NCBI GenBank assembly: GCA_028015205.1
Contig: CM051511.1
Span: forward strand, 31,426,001 to 31,490,000
Source: Mytilisepta virgata
Taxonomy: Eukaryota > Mollusca > Bivalvia > Mytilida > Mytilidae
Length of the DNA stretch: 64,000 nucleotides
Direction: 5' to 3'
Shown here: piece by piece, positions 26,561-39,382 of the stretch
How the letters are laid out: every line of letters begins with the position of its first letter
Numbering within the stretch: position 1 is the first letter of the stretch
Program-made: the position numbers and the translations under genes
Notes under the pieces: generated by a model
Told to the model about the DNA's origin: nothing
The model's input: only the letters and a program-made list of their open reading frames with translations
Database searches by the model: none

Positions 26561-26749
26561 CCACTGAGTTGTCGATACTGACGGTGGACTCAAGTTCTAC
26601 GAGGGTATCCCACCTCAGTTGCTAGTATTTCGATACTAGCCCAAAATTGATACTTAAAATTTACTGTTACAAAATTGTTAAATTGATGGATCTCCAATCT
26701 AAAGGACCATCTCCATCGTGCATAGTTCTGTATTTAGATGATTTTTGCT

Positions 26750-26900
26750 TTACAGTTTTTTGCCATTTTGGCATTTTTGAATTTGCTCTTCAACCTTTTA
26801 GATTTATATGTTAATTTTTCAACATTTTGGGCACAACTGACGAGTCATACATCGACGTAATGTGCACATCTTGTGTATCACAATTGATATCAAAGAATTG
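26750..26900 (+). repeat. Hammerhead-bearing repeat, one core change
   Basis: GCACAA-CTGACGA, a GTC/GAC stem II, then GTAA in place of GAAA, ATGTGCACATC and TTGTGTATC. The upstream body (GCCATTTTGGCATTTTTGAA, GCTCTTCAACCTTTTAG) matches the copy at 58.6 kb. Probably inactive. Confidence 0.7.
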
Positions 26901-27339
26901 TATATATGAATAAGTGAAGGCATACTCATCTATTTTAAAGACATTGCCTACTTTAAGACACATCAAACATTGTTCTTAATTTTCAATATCATAGTACTAC
27001 ATATTTCAGAAAAAAATAATCGGATACCAAATCCTTCAATAAACCAAAAAAAATGGAAAACAGGAAAGATAAACAAGGACATAGTAAGTATGATGAGTAA
27101 ATATTGTCAGCCACAAGTAGGGTAAAATTTGCCTGGGGTAGTTGAAACTCTATTAATTTGACAAACTTTACCCATCACAAATTTCGTTTTCGCTCATTAA
27201 CATGAAACGAAGTTAAATTTTCGAACATTCCGGGCTTAAAAAGTTTCATCGGCTAAAATGTTTTTGGACAATCGAACAAGTGGATTGCGTTTGAAATAAA
27301 CACACGCAGATACTAAATGTGCATTCCTTGATTAACGAT

Positions 27340-27600
27340 TATTGGTATGTTTATGACTTCCATCGGATTGACTTTGTTGAACTTCACGACGGGTGCCGTA
27401 TACGGAGCAGGAACTGCTTACCCTTCCGGAGCACCTGGGTTCAGTCCTGGTTTTTATAGGAGTTCGTGTTGTTCATTGTTTTTTAGTTTTCTGTGTTTAT
27501 TTGTTGTGCTTGTGGTTGTTCGTTTGTCTTCCCGGGTTTCTCTGTCCAATGGATTGCGTTTGTTTTGATTGCTCCTTAGATATATTTGTCCTTTTTAGAA
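27340..27600 (+). repeat. GTAYPSGA dispersed repeat, plus-oriented copy
   Basis: The translated frame contains AVYGAGTAYPSGAPGF and PGFYRSSCCSLFF. A minus-strand copy at 62338-62607 shares most of this. Fragments also lie at 1.8, 10.3, 12.7 and 53.8 kb. Multiple dispersed copies and the absence of gene context argue for a mobile-element segment rather than a protein gene. Confidence 0.7.
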
Positions 27601-27827
27601 AGCCACAAAATCATCAAACTATTGTAATTAAATACAATTCAAATAAACCTTAACGCTTCAAGTAGATGCATAAGAAAACAGAGTGAGAAAAAAAAAGACA
27701 GTTTAGTTGAACAGATACATAGATAAATATAACGATGATTACCACTGAATACATACCACTGCCGGTGGGCTCTGTCCTCAGATGGTCATTTTCGATTAGG
27801 AACGGACCTTTCATGTTTTGTGGAGCT

Positions 27828-27845
27828 GGGGGGGGGGGGGGGGGG
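27828..27845. repeat. Poly-G tract (18 G)
   Basis: Uninterrupted G run in the intergenic region. Its length may be imprecise. Confidence 0.85.
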
Positions 27846-28468
27846 TGTTTGGATCAAACTATTTATTTCTAGTAGCGAAGTAGGAGTAAAACATTTAAAA
27901 AAACAAAACTTTTTTACCGAATATTTTAAATGTTAATTTTGATTGTGTGCTTCAAAGGTATGTGGATTCTGTAGTTGCAAACAGTTGAAAAAATATGACA
28001 AGATAGCAGTGTTATATGAACAGCATAGCTTCTAATAAAGAATAATCAGCATGAAATCTTTATGTTTTTTTATACTTACACATGGATTTGAATGCCATTT
28101 TGCAGAAGAAAATTTGATCATAAATTTAATAATTTGCATTGTTTCATACAGTTTTTATGCCCAGCATAAATAATTTGAGAATACCAAAACAGAGCCATTT
28201 GTATTTTGTAAAAATGTTACTTATGACCATAAAACATAGATCAAGTTCCATTTCAGCGTATTTAGTATTATGCCCAAAGACTTCGTTTATTAATTTTGTC
28301 ACTTTCTTATAGATAAACAAACTATTTTTTTTTCAATTAGAACCACAATCAAACAAGTCTTTCTATTTAACTTCAAATCATATTATTTGTTTCCACAAAA
28401 TCTGGAATCAAACATTTTTTTGAGAAAAAAACCACCAAAAGATTTATGGCCCGTGCCTTACTCTTTTG

Positions 28469-28470
<2 letters not shown>

Positions 28471-28514
<44 letters not shown>
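28471..28514. repeat. Poly-T tract (44 T)
   Basis: A long T run immediately precedes a decayed hammerhead-type repeat, as expected if a minus-strand retroposed sequence ended in poly-A, or a simple expansion. It lies about 120 bp upstream of the gene 2 kappaB site. Confidence 0.85.
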
Positions 28515-28515
<1 letters not shown>

Positions 28516-28528
28516 GCTTTCACCATGT

Positions 28529-28620
28529 TAAGCACAAGTAATTCGTCAAAATAGAAACGTGAACGTCTTGTATACAAAATTGGTACCAAAGAATGTATGT
28601 ATTAAATTTAAAATACCTTT
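28529..28620 (+). repeat. Strongly decayed hammerhead-type repeat
   Basis: AGCACAAGTAATTCGTC, GAAACGTGAACGTC, TTGTATAC and AAAATTGGTACCAAAGAAT follow the order of the better copies at 17.1 and 26.5 kb, but both core boxes are degraded. Confidence 0.5.
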
Positions 28621-28633
28621 CCAATACCTTGAT

Positions 28634-28643
28634 GGAAATCCCC
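28634..28643 (-). promoter_or_regulatory. NF-kappaB-type site upstream of gene 2
   Basis: GGAAATCCCC, the reverse complement of GGGGATTTCC, fits GGGRNNYYCC exactly. It is 92 bp from the ATG of gene 2. Immediately 3' is ATCCGGCTAATTCC, closely resembling ATCCGGATTAATCC at the same relative place before gene 3, so the two promoters share more than the kappaB decamer. Confidence 0.6.
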
Positions 28644-28734
28644 TAAGATCCGGCTAATTCCAGTTTTCTGGACGACTTCTCGTTTAACAACTAGACATCG
28701 CCTCTTTTTGAAAAGAAAAAGTAAAGAACTGAAG

Positions 28735-31700
28735 ATGAAAATAAAGGTAGTTATTTAAGTAATAGTTAAAAATAAACGATATTTAATGTCATTTTGATCA
28801 AATCTACTTGTTATGTCATTTTTATTTTTAACTGTACATAATCAATAATTGCATTCATGTAACTTTCATAATGTTGGAAAGATGATATTATTATAAGTAT
28901 TTGTAACGATAGCTATTTATATTATTGTTATTACTGGTAGTTTATTTCTTGGTTCAACTCAAATTTCTAATCAATGATGGGGAAACGAATTAGATAAATA
29001 ATACATGCAGCTATTTTTAAATAAACTTATTTTTAGAGACGGAAAGTTTGAAGTTAAATAAAGAAATCTTATATCGTTAATGATAAAATCTAATTGCATT
29101 AAATAGGATCTTCAGTTAACGCTAGGTGCAGCACTGGGCGGACACATCGATTGTAAACATTGTATCCGGTACGCAAATCGTCTATAGATAGGTGATAAAG
29201 ATTTTTTAACCCAGTTTTCCAATAACCTCCGGAAAAAAAGCTGTGTGTTGCGTTTGTTGAACATCCTACATTAAACTAGAAATGTATCACTATTGATATT
29301 CGATTTATCAAAGTATGACGACCCAACAAGTTAAATCGGATTTGTGAGACAAACATTTTGACAATAAACGACATAAAATAAGCATAACATTGAGACCTGA
29401 TTTTTCGCTATAAAACTTTTTTTCTGCTTCAGAATTCATCTTTGGTATTCTTCTGTACTATTTTGTCAACTATAGACAAATCCAGAAGCACACCATGTCA
29501 GGAAGACCAGATAATAAGATATAGTTATAAAGAAAGCAAACTGATTTGTTGTCAAAAGCTACACGCAAACTGCAGCCCAGGTAATTGAATAAAAAATATA
29601 TCTTAATGTCATTAAATCTGAATTTAGATATTTTACCAATGAGTCGATACGTCTGCTGGTGAACTAAAAGTTGTTAGTGTTTCTGCTCTATCGTGAAATG
29701 TCTGCATATCTCAATTTATACGATATGCAAGAGCTTGTAGCATCTACTAAGTAAAACTTCACCGAAGAGCCAAGGTTTTTACAAAAAACTTTTCCTCCTT
29801 TTTCTTAAGAAATTCATCGGTAGATACCAAGACCTTATAGACAAATATTCAGTGTCGGTTTCACAAATCATACAGGATGGCCTTGAGTTATAGATTCTGG
29901 TAACTTTATGACTAATGGATTTTCCCGACTTGTCAGTTTATTTATTTATTTATTGCTCCTCACGTTTTTTGTCAACACGGAATAATGAACGATTGTCATA
30001 CAAGTAGGAGGTTTGGCTAGCCTTAAACCTGTTTAACCATCATTTTCTTCGGACAAATTCGTGTACCAGGTCAGGAATATGACAGTTGTTTTCGAGTTGT
30101 TCCTCTGTTTGATACGGTTAAGCTTCTTTTCGGTTTTCTCGGAGTTTTGTAGACCTTCCCCAATTGAATGCACATTGGACTACGGTACCTTTGTTATGAC
30201 CTTTATTTAAAAGTTTGGATTCTGTAAAAAGGAGTATCTTCTCCGTAAATAGCTTTGTTCTAACTTTAACTTCATGGTCATTTTGGCCTTTTAATGTACT
30301 ATTGAACTTTTTTTGGTCTTTTGACATTTGTATTTGCCATCAATGATTTTGGTCATTTTCGTCTGTCAACATTTTAGGACTTGAACACAACTGATGAGTA
30401 AATAATTCTACGATCTGTGCACATCTTGTTCAACTGAGAACATAATGGCACTGTAAATATACAATACCAAACACGCATGGAAACGCAAGAAAACAAAATA
30501 AAAGTGATTTTTCGAGGTACATGCATTCTTTGAAGACAAAATTCGAAAATCATTTCTTTTATTGCAGGATACTACGTTGAAAAATGTTCGACGGATTTTG
30601 GAGAAGATACATGCAAGCGGTGTCCAGGGTCAACTTGGCTGGCAGACGAGACAAATTCAGAAAACGTCCATCCATGTGTATCATATACGTGTCCAAGCGG
30701 TAAGTACTGTTATCCAACATATTTCTAACCCTATGTCTTTGCAAGTGAAGTTTATGAGCAAATGAAGTGCTTTTTTAACAAATGACAAAACGTTCAATGG
30801 GCCGAAAATAAATACTGAACATAGATATGACCAAAAGGAAAAATTTCAACAGAACAAAAACATTAGGAAAAAAAATGAATACAGGAAAACATACGAGAAC
30901 AAACAGCTTAAAAAGAACATGCAAATTTTCATCAGAGGTGACATCACATACCGTAGTAGTGATGAGCATGTTCTGATCAAATGTACGTAACAATTAACGA
31001 ACTAAAAGTATTTCTAGCGGCCATTAATCATGAAATATTTTTTCTTTCGAAGAGGCCAAGAGAGTAAACTATTTTCCAACTTTTGGCTGCCATAAACCTT
31101 GTATTTGCGACACAGAGAGACACTTTTATGGTCCTGACAGTTGTAACTGTAAAGTCTTCACTGGAAAATGTCCAAATGGTACCAAACTGAGCTTGAATGG
31201 GACATGTCTTCCTGAAAGGTAGGTTAATCATGTATTTGTTTCTCAGGCAAAATATAATTTGAGTATTTTTTGTGGCAGAGAAATGACTTTCATTTTTAAA
31301 TATTTCGTCAAGGCTTCATGGATATTTTGCTATGTACTCCTTTATAATTTTATAAAACCCCAACGGCCGGATTTAAAAAGTTTTTTGATAAAAAATACGA
31401 CCAAAAATATTGGTTAATCTGCATAAATTCAAATGCATGACAAGTCGGACCAATGACCGATCAAATCCACATATACAATACATATAAGGATAAGGTAATA
31501 AAAAATATGTTTATATTCCTTACTTTATAATGTTTATATTCAATAAAGTTTCAAATCATATATAAAATTTCACAGAAATGCTGATGTAATAATGGTGGAT
31601 TTAAAACTAGGAGAAAATGCAGTTTCAAACCGAACAGAAAGAAATGGTAAGGAAATCTGTAGTTTTGACAAAAGGTCAAACGATCAGACTTGAACAGGAT

Positions 31701-34700
31701 GTATGAATGAGACAATAACAAAAACATAAATAAAATAAAAATTAAAATTAAAAAAAAGAATCTGAAAAGTTTTTTTTTAGCAATTTATATTTACTTAATC
31801 ATGCAATTGTTATGATAAGGGTGCGGACAGACCTTGAGAGAATAAACGACCTTGAAGGAAAAAGTCAAGCCTTGACGGTTCAGACTGGAGAAGAGTATAC
31901 CTTGTTATGAGCTTGGATGAAGCTTACAATCTCAGTTTTGACAGTCAATGATAATAATTACGTTTGTAGCTGCAAAAGATTACCTAGACCACAATCATGA
32001 CAATGCTAACTTCCAGTTATATAATGAAATAAAACATTTTACATTTAATAAAAATTATGTGAAGATGTTCCGAAATAATATTCAAAAATATCATCATTTA
32101 GGTAACAGAACACTTAATATCTCTACAACTAATGGAAATCGGACAAATTGGTAAGTATCATACATTTACATTATTTGGATCCTTATGTAACATTTCTAGT
32201 AATTGCGACTAAATATGAACATATTAAAGGAAATACAAAGAAATAATACAAAAAGACACCACCTTACAAAATTAGTATAAACCTTCCACTCATGGAACAT
32301 ACGAAACCACATTTTTTTTTTCTCGAAAAATATGAAAGTTAACTCAAATCTTTATTGTCATAATACTACATTTCATAGTATGTGACACAAAATAACAAAA
32401 TTAAAACAACATCAACATGATTACTTATATATATTGTTGGCTACATTTTCAAGAGTCCCCTGTCCTCAGTTCTATGGACTATTTTAAAAAGGAGTCAAGC
32501 TTATTTACCTGAATATGTGATCTTGGGTTGAGGATATATGTAATTTTATTGATATCATTTAAATGTATATATTATGTTTTCATTTATAAAAAAAATCAAA
32601 ATAAAACTTGTTAATAAATTACAAAGAAAACAAAAAGACACTTTCTAAATAAACAAACTGACGATGGTTGATTATTTGCCAAACTGTTTGAAAGTCAAAA
32701 GCTTCTAACGCATTCAGCACTAGCTAGATTAGGTTCAATACTTTATAGATATCATTAAAAGTTACAAATCTTTAAAAAAAATAAATATATATATGAAATA
32801 AGTGAGATTCGCCTTTTCATCTGGTATTTTGATAATTAAAAACAAATTGTAATCTAACATAATAAATAGTTATATAAACAAACAACAAAAGGGATAACAG
32901 GAAAAATACTATTAAAGACTATTTTTGAAAGTGACTAAACAAAAATAATAAAAGAAAATTAACTCTTTTAAATTTATTTAATCTTTTTTTTTATTTGTAG
33001 GGCAATTGTTGTGATTATATCATCTGTATTATTTGTGATACTTTTTGTCACCATTGGCTGTAAGATCAAAGGTAAAGATCTGTTTATTCACGGCGACGAT
33101 TGAGCTCATTGCAACACATTTTTATATTGAACAGCCATTTCTGTTTTATTTAATCTTGATTGTTTTGATTTTTAACAAGAACAAAACAATATAATATACC
33201 TTGCAGTCAACGTACCCTAGTTAAAATAAGTTCATAAAAGTTACGAATTAATTATGTTATGTTTAACTTTGATTCTGAATGTTCTAAATTTGGTAATCAC
33301 CCTGTGGATTGACTGCAATACAACAAGTCTTGATTTGATCTTATGATCATTATGTTGTTTAAAAATATGGCGCTACGCAAAAGCAAGATAACGTAAAAAT
33401 AAACAAGACCAGAATGGCCATTTAAGTTCAAATGTTTGCATGGTTGAAAATTTATGTTGCATACAATTTGTACCTGAAACTGAAAATTGAAGTTATGATC
33501 ATAACTTTTTCATCAACAAAACCATCATATTCACATGTTTATTTTACAATCGCCAGATTATACGAAATCCAATGATTAAAATCTATGACGTGTTTGAGGA
33601 TGTGACTTTCTGTGTGAGCACTATATATCTAAAATAATATGTTCATTATTAAACTTAAATTTTCTATTTCAATGTGTTCATCTAAATTATTTTGAAATAA
33701 CTTAATATGAATTTTAGAATTAATCATTCAATATACTTTTTTTTTAGATATTTCACTTAAACGAAAACAGTCTTCAGTACAACAGGACGAAGAAGGATCA
33801 TTGCCAATGTTTACGTATTCTAAAAACCAATCAGAAACGATATCTTCATTAACAAGTTCTCAGACAGATCTCAAAGTAGTTCCAGACAAGCTCATGTTTA
33901 CAGGAAGAAATTTACTCCACCCTTCTGATCATTTCGAATCATGTCAGAGGACAGAAAAACCGATTGCTGCCATTTCACCCTACAAACACGGTGAGTAAAT
34001 TTCAACTAGTACATATATTAAAAAAAAGATAACTGACGCATTTTTTTATGTACATCATATCGTTCGTTTGTTTATTTACTTTATGTCTCGCGAAAGTCCC
34101 ACATGGATTAGTTTTTACATCTGACATAACTTTCAACATACATGTACAAAAAATATTCTAGCTGTAACACATACAGCATACAGAATTAAAAGATAGTCAG
34201 GAAATTCGACTTGGTACAGGCACTTAACAGAGATGTGGGTGAGCCGGTTTTATTGTACCTAAACCGCCACTTACCTATCCTGGTTCTCGTAACAGAAAAC
34301 GCTTTTACCTCGATATTACTGACATTTCAAAGGTATTTGCCTGTTCTTATTGGGTATTTGTCATTTATCCTCATTTTTGTTATTTCATGCTATGGTTTTC
34401 TATCAGCTTTGAAAGAAGTTGGGGTGTTTTTTTGTTTTTTTTTTTTTTTTTTGGCCAAAAAATATGAACATTTGGGGAATTGATACAAAAGTATTTTGGA
34501 CTTAGTAAAATATATAAGATGCTTGAAAAATGAATCAATTCAGCTTAATTTTCAGCATTGTGACGTCAAAATGATGTCTTCATTGACTAAATATCTTGAC
34601 AATAGCGGGTTTATAGCAGTTTTTCAAATCGGCCAAAATCATCAAAAACTAAAGATTTTTTATGAAGTTGCGTCATATTAATGCAATAAATATGGTACTT

Positions 34701-35089
34701 TTCTTTATTTCTGGCTAAGTAGGTACTTAAAGGTTATTTTTACAAATATATCTTTTTGCAAGGGATTTTATTTTTGGCCATATTTTAGGTCAAATTCTGG
34801 GCTTAACGCCCCTTGTCCTTATTGGTATTAGCTATAACTTTATTAATGATTTACTTCCAACTGTATGCATAGAGAATATAGATGTTATTTCACTGGGCAA
34901 ACTATTATGATGAGAAATTAAATAATACGAAAGGCAAATAGAAGGTATCGATAGTAACCGGCATGCTTGTGGGTTTATGCATATGGCGATGCTTTTAATA
35001 TCATAATTATCAGGTTATAAGATTTGTGTTTTACGTAAACATAGGTATGATAGGCACACAAACCCGAAATATTTACATTCATCATTTTT

Positions 35090-35140
<51 letters not shown>

Positions 35141-35677
35141 TCTAAAGATTTGCACAACGGTACTAATATAAGATGGTAATATACGAAGATGATGTTATAA
35201 AATCGTATTGACAAATATTTCGGCTTAACAAATAGCCTTCGTCAGTGTCGATAGTTTTTACAATGCTAATTGTATGTGTGTGTAAAATAAGCGAGACAAT
35301 TCTTCCCTGCAATTAAATTATGTATTCATACGCCAAATAGAGAACTGTATGCCGTTTTTATCAAATATAGTAAGTTGTAATCTGAATATTGGCAAGATGT
35401 TATGGATAAATAAATTTGAAATAATAGTAAATGGACAGAGAAAAAAAGATTTGTAAATAAATAAAACATATACAGACTTGATTATGTCTACTTGTTTACA
35501 TCCACAGAGAGTTTTAGTCCACCCTTTGAATCTAATCAAGAAACTAGTCCTATAATGACGGACAACGAACTTGTACTTCAAAGGAGACCACCTGATACTC
35601 ACGGTCCTGATGCCAACCAGCCAGATTATCTGAATGTTGATGCGGACTTTGGTCCAGAGTTTAGTTCTCTAAGTTGA
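28735..35677 (+). CDS. TNF receptor superfamily-like protein, gene 2 (353 aa, 9 exons)
   Basis: Exons: 28735-28746, 29433-29580, 30568-30699, 31053-31218, 31576-31646, 32102-32150, 33001-33071, 33748-33990, 35508-35677 (TGA). The signal peptide begins MKIKNSSLVFFCTILS. Residues about 24-97 form TNFR-like cysteine repeats, with GYYVEKC and WLADETNSENVH. Residues 99-152 form the conserved SCNC/GKCP/NGTC module. A short stalk leads to a transmembrane helix (about 193-212) and a tail of about 140 residues with no death domain. Exon 8 is 243 nt, the same length as in gene 1. The tail has S-N-Q-E at 306-309, which fits the general TRAF2 consensus (P/S/A/T-x-Q/E-E), and ends with D-Y-L-N-V at Y338. 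It lacks the DSGIS motif of genes 1 and 3. An in-frame alternative acceptor would start exon 6 at 31970 and add 44 residues. Predicted role: surface receptor for a TNF-like ligand. Confidence 0.83.
29935..30330. repeat. Dispersed repeat in gene 2 intron 2
   Basis: Contains GTAGGAGGTTTGGCTAGCC, CAGGTCAGGAATATGACAG and TTCTCGGAGTTTTGTAG, strings I recall from an abundant mussel repeat. Its 3' edge runs into a hammerhead-type repeat at 30381. The open frame on the minus strand here is not supported as a gene. Confidence 0.45.
30370..30440 (+). repeat. Hammerhead-bearing repeat (intron 2, gene 2)
   Basis: TTGAACACAA-CTGATGA at 30381-30397 and GTGCACATC-TTGTTCAA give a long stem I and an intact first core box. 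The GAAA box reads GATC and stem II is only GTA/TAC. Predicted inactive. Confidence 0.65.
31970..32150 (+). other. Alternative long form of gene 2 exon 6
   Basis: Both CGTTTGTAG (exon from 31970) and ATCATTTAG (exon from 32102) are possible acceptors, and both keep the frame into NRTLNISTTNGNRT. The long form adds 44 asparagine- and histidine-rich stalk residues. Gene 1 and gene 3 counterparts are 106 and 55 nt, so length alone does not decide. Neither acceptor has a strong pyrimidine tract. Confidence 0.5.
34195..34480 (+). repeat. Dispersed repeat with poly-T tail
   Basis: GAAATTCGACTTGGTACAGGC and ATGTGGGTGAGCCGGTTTTA resemble an abundant mussel repeat known from recall. The block ends in a T-rich run near 34430-34452. 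The 90-codon frame across it is not supported as a gene. In intron 8 of gene 2. Confidence 0.4.
35094..35138. repeat. TA microsatellite
   Basis: About 22 TA units in intron 8 of gene 2. The YIYIYI peptide predicted across it is a by-product. Confidence 0.9.
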
Positions 35678-36069
35678 TTTTAAATAGTGTAACTACTTTT
35701 CGTTGAGGTCTGTCAAACTTCCGATTTTTAAAAGTTTTAAAAGCATTGTTTATCTAGGCCTTAAAGATTGTGGAAAGTTATTTTTTGATTGACCAGTTAC
35801 ATTATTATTTTTTTCGTGTTTGGTTATCATCAAATGAATGAGTAAGGAAGGTGAATTTTGTATCGTAAAAAGCAAACCTACCAATAAATTTCATTTCATT
35901 TAAACCTTTTGGAAAATAAACAAATTTACATCAAAGGATGCTATGGATACTTTAAATGTTAAATTCTGTGAAAACAAAGGAATATCCCTCGTGCAAAGCC
36001 GTGTCATTAAATAGATTCAGCTTCAATGTTTTGGCCGTTGTGACATTTCTCTTCCGTGTTTTTAGATTA

Positions 36070-36130
36070 TTACTAAGCACAATTCATGATGACTCGTAAA
36101 TCCCATGTCTTATGTATCAAAATTTGTTAT
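36070..36130 (+). repeat. Strongly decayed hammerhead-type repeat
   Basis: AAGCACAATTCATGATGACTCGTAAATC and CATGTCTTATGTATCAAAATT follow the family order with an insertion before the TGATGA box and loss of GAAA. Confidence 0.5.
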
Positions 36131-36544
36131 CATCCCAACTTCGTTTTCATATTTTTAAGAAACAATTAATCTTTGGGATGATTGGATATTTTATTTGAAG
36201 TTTATAATTACATGGATACCTCACAAATTCATCTATTGATAAACATTCACACCGATTTACTTGATAAGCATTCAAAGATGTAATCTTTAACAGAATATAT
36301 GTAGTTTTAGTTTTCATAAAAAAAGTTTAGAAATCGGGAGTTTAAGGCAAGATAAATATCAGCGAAGTGCTATGTTGTGTGATGGCAAACAAATTATAGT
36401 TAATCGTACAGTAGCAATCCCAATGACACAATTATAGTGTGATTGGGTCATGCACTTACCAATTAGCTTGAAGAGTTAGTTAAAGGATGTTTGGTATTTT
36501 AAGAAATATTAAAACCTTAACCTTACCAATTCTTTTAGCTTTTG

Positions 36545-36705
36545 TTGTTACTCGATGAAAACATGTGTTTCTCGATGAATATGAGTATTTATCAAAGAAA
36601 ACATGTATCTCGATTACAAAGTGTTCCTGGATGACAACATGTGTATCTCGATGAATAGATGTGTATCAAACATATGTATCTCGATGTGAACATGAGTATC
36701 CAGAT
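36545..36705 (+). repeat. Degenerate tandem repeat, CATGTGTATCTCGATGA type
   Basis: About six imperfect units of roughly 20-30 bp built on ATCTCGATGAA and ACATGTGTATC. Frames across it on both strands are by-products. Confidence 0.75.
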
Positions 36706-39382
36706 GATATGGAGCACAAAACTCACGACTGAGGTCAACAGTAGGTATCGTGTGCATATTGATGATAATAGCGCACAATTTACCGATGTGGTGACTGATG
36801 TAGGTAACCTATTTCGCCACAATAAAAGGCGGTGTTGGGTTTACAGAACAATAGAACAGAAATTACATGTTAGGTTTAAGGCACACACTATATATATTTC
36901 AAATTTAAAGCTGCGAATTTTAAGTTTGGCTGTCATGTATTTAGGATCCATCCCTTTAGGCTCATTTTAAACTTAAGATTTCACATGATGTAAAGTATGT
37001 AATGAGTATAGCTGAAAATAATCAATATGGTATTTAAGTAGAAGTTTAAAAAAGTACAACACAAGACATGAAATTCAAATTTAGAATTAAAAATATTAAA
37101 TCTGTGCTTGGAAAATAAATTTAGCCGTGAGAAATGATTGCTCCAACACATAAATGTTTTCGTGCTTCATATTTTTTAGTCAATCCATATTGATACTATA
37201 GACATTAGTAATCAATATGTTATGCTAAATATATTTTGCTACAAATCATATGTTAACATACCTGTGCTTTATATATATTCCACTTATGTCTATCAAGCAT
37301 TTGTTAACGTTCTTGTTAAACCTGTTCATGTAGCAACGCATGAGTATGTGTGAATGAAATAAGGTATTTATTTGTAGTGAGAAGGCCGTTTTAATAACGT
37401 TGGACTACAGTATGCAACTCTTGTTTAGGAGTTCAGTTTCGATGAGACGTTAATTTTTTTTTATTCTCTTTTTGTTTTTGTTTACAATTTGAGGAAATTA
37501 AATGCAATGCATATTTATATTTAATACATATATATTATTAATGCCGTAATGGAATCAAATAACAACTCTGTTTGAAATTTATTTGGATACCAGGAAACAT
37601 AAATATGTAATTAGAAACTAAATCACATCCAAAGAGTTTACTTAAGTTTTCAAGTGTTTATAATGATGGGACAAAATACAAAGAAATTATCACTGCTGTT
37701 TATGTTTTAAAGGACCAAACAATTGTAAGCATTTTGCTTTTTTAACTACGCGTCAGTTCAATCCTTACAGCTGATGCTATAGCCAGTATTTTTTCTTTAA
37801 AGTTGATACGATCCTCTGACACACAAAAGTTTTTAATTTGTTTAGATTTTCTTTCATGTCTGAGAGTACTGAAAGCCCGAAGATATATAAAATCAATTGA
37901 TAATCTCCATATATATCAGCCAAATACATATTTTTCTTTTTTCTATATACCAATAATAACGAATTTGAGCAGATACAATCTTAGAACAGGACTCGAACGA
38001 CAAGAATATGAAATATCGTACTGGAGATATGGGCGACCTATAAACATAAAACCGTCTGTATAGTTACATAGTTTAATACTAGACTAATTTTGTGATAAGG
38101 CAATACACCACAGATCATATAAATTAGTTCCTTATTGTCAATAAGATAAAAGGCCTATTTACAAAAAGATCGCTTGTATTTATTTGTTACATTTATTTAA
38201 ATTAGTTATTTAGTTTCCTTATTTGTAAACGCTTATAAATGATATTTAAACACCAGTGTTTTATTGTTTATATTTTTATAGTATTTTCGTGTTGTGTTTA
38301 TTTCGACAATGTGTCTCTACACTTTAAATTGACAAGTTTGAATTTTAAACCCTTTTAATGTTTTTGTTTTTAAATTTTGAAACATTATAACAACATAGTT
38401 TTATTTTCATAACTTTTGTTTAATACTTACACATATGCATTAAAAATGGTGTTTGGCACTTTAGTATTGTTAGTGTTTATTTCCATACATTTAGATGTAG
38501 AAATAATTATTTTAGAATATTTTTATAATAGGGGAATTCCGGTTTATACACTACAGAATAATGACATACTGTTAATATAAATGTAATATTTAAGATTAAA
38601 ACATACAGAGAACATTTGGAAATATTGAGATGTAATAAACGGAATATGTAGCTAAAGAGTTTGATCTAAATTAATCATATAAGTGTTTAATGCTATTTTG
38701 TTATTATAAATGTTTGGCTACAGCAGAATTTAGCTTTCAGTTTTTGTAGAAATTAAAAAAATGGAAAGTTTTATTTTACATGTATTTCATTTTTTATATA
38801 CATTTGTATCATATAAACAAGATAAACATCAGGTATTCATCGAATTTCAAAAATGCAAAAATTGAGATATCCTGCAATGTATATTTGTAATATGGGGTGT
38901 TATATTTTTGAGGTTGTCACATCTTAAATTTAAGATATAATACTAGTATACAATATTTTTAGAGCAAAGTTCGCCATTTTCAGCTTAAAAAAGAAAAATG
39001 CTTAAAAGCTCCATGTAAAATATTAGATGGATTAAATAAAAAATTAGATACAAACAAGAACAAATATCAATACAACACATCATTAAAATATAATACAAGC
39101 TACTTTTAACCATTTCATTTAATGTTTCCTTCTGGTTATAAGTGTCACAAAAATGGATTTTAAGGGAATTTTATTGAACTTGGCGGACTTTGTACAATAA
39201 TCTCTTACAGGTATAGGTATTTTCGTAATAAACTTAACTCGTGTGTTATTTCATTCATTATTAAAATAAACAATTCATAATTAAATGTTGCTGTTTGATT
39301 TTGTCCATTCTTGCCTGCAATTCCTCGAAGGACTTACGGTCTCTTCTGTCGTTCGATATCCGAAGAAAAATTTTTAGGTATC

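Larger units (their letters stand above)
18690..28630. other. Gene-free region between TNFR-like genes 1 and 2
   Basis: No supported coding exon was found. A possible gene 1 polyadenylation signal AATAAA sits at 19206-19211. The region holds SINE fragments, paired hairpins near 21.3 kb, a MITE with a nested hammerhead insertion, a CCAGTATCTG-rich repeat at 24.4 kb, two decayed hammerhead repeats, a GTAYPSGA repeat and long G and T runs. A possible relic exon at 27010-27087 is described in the findings. Confidence 0.6.
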
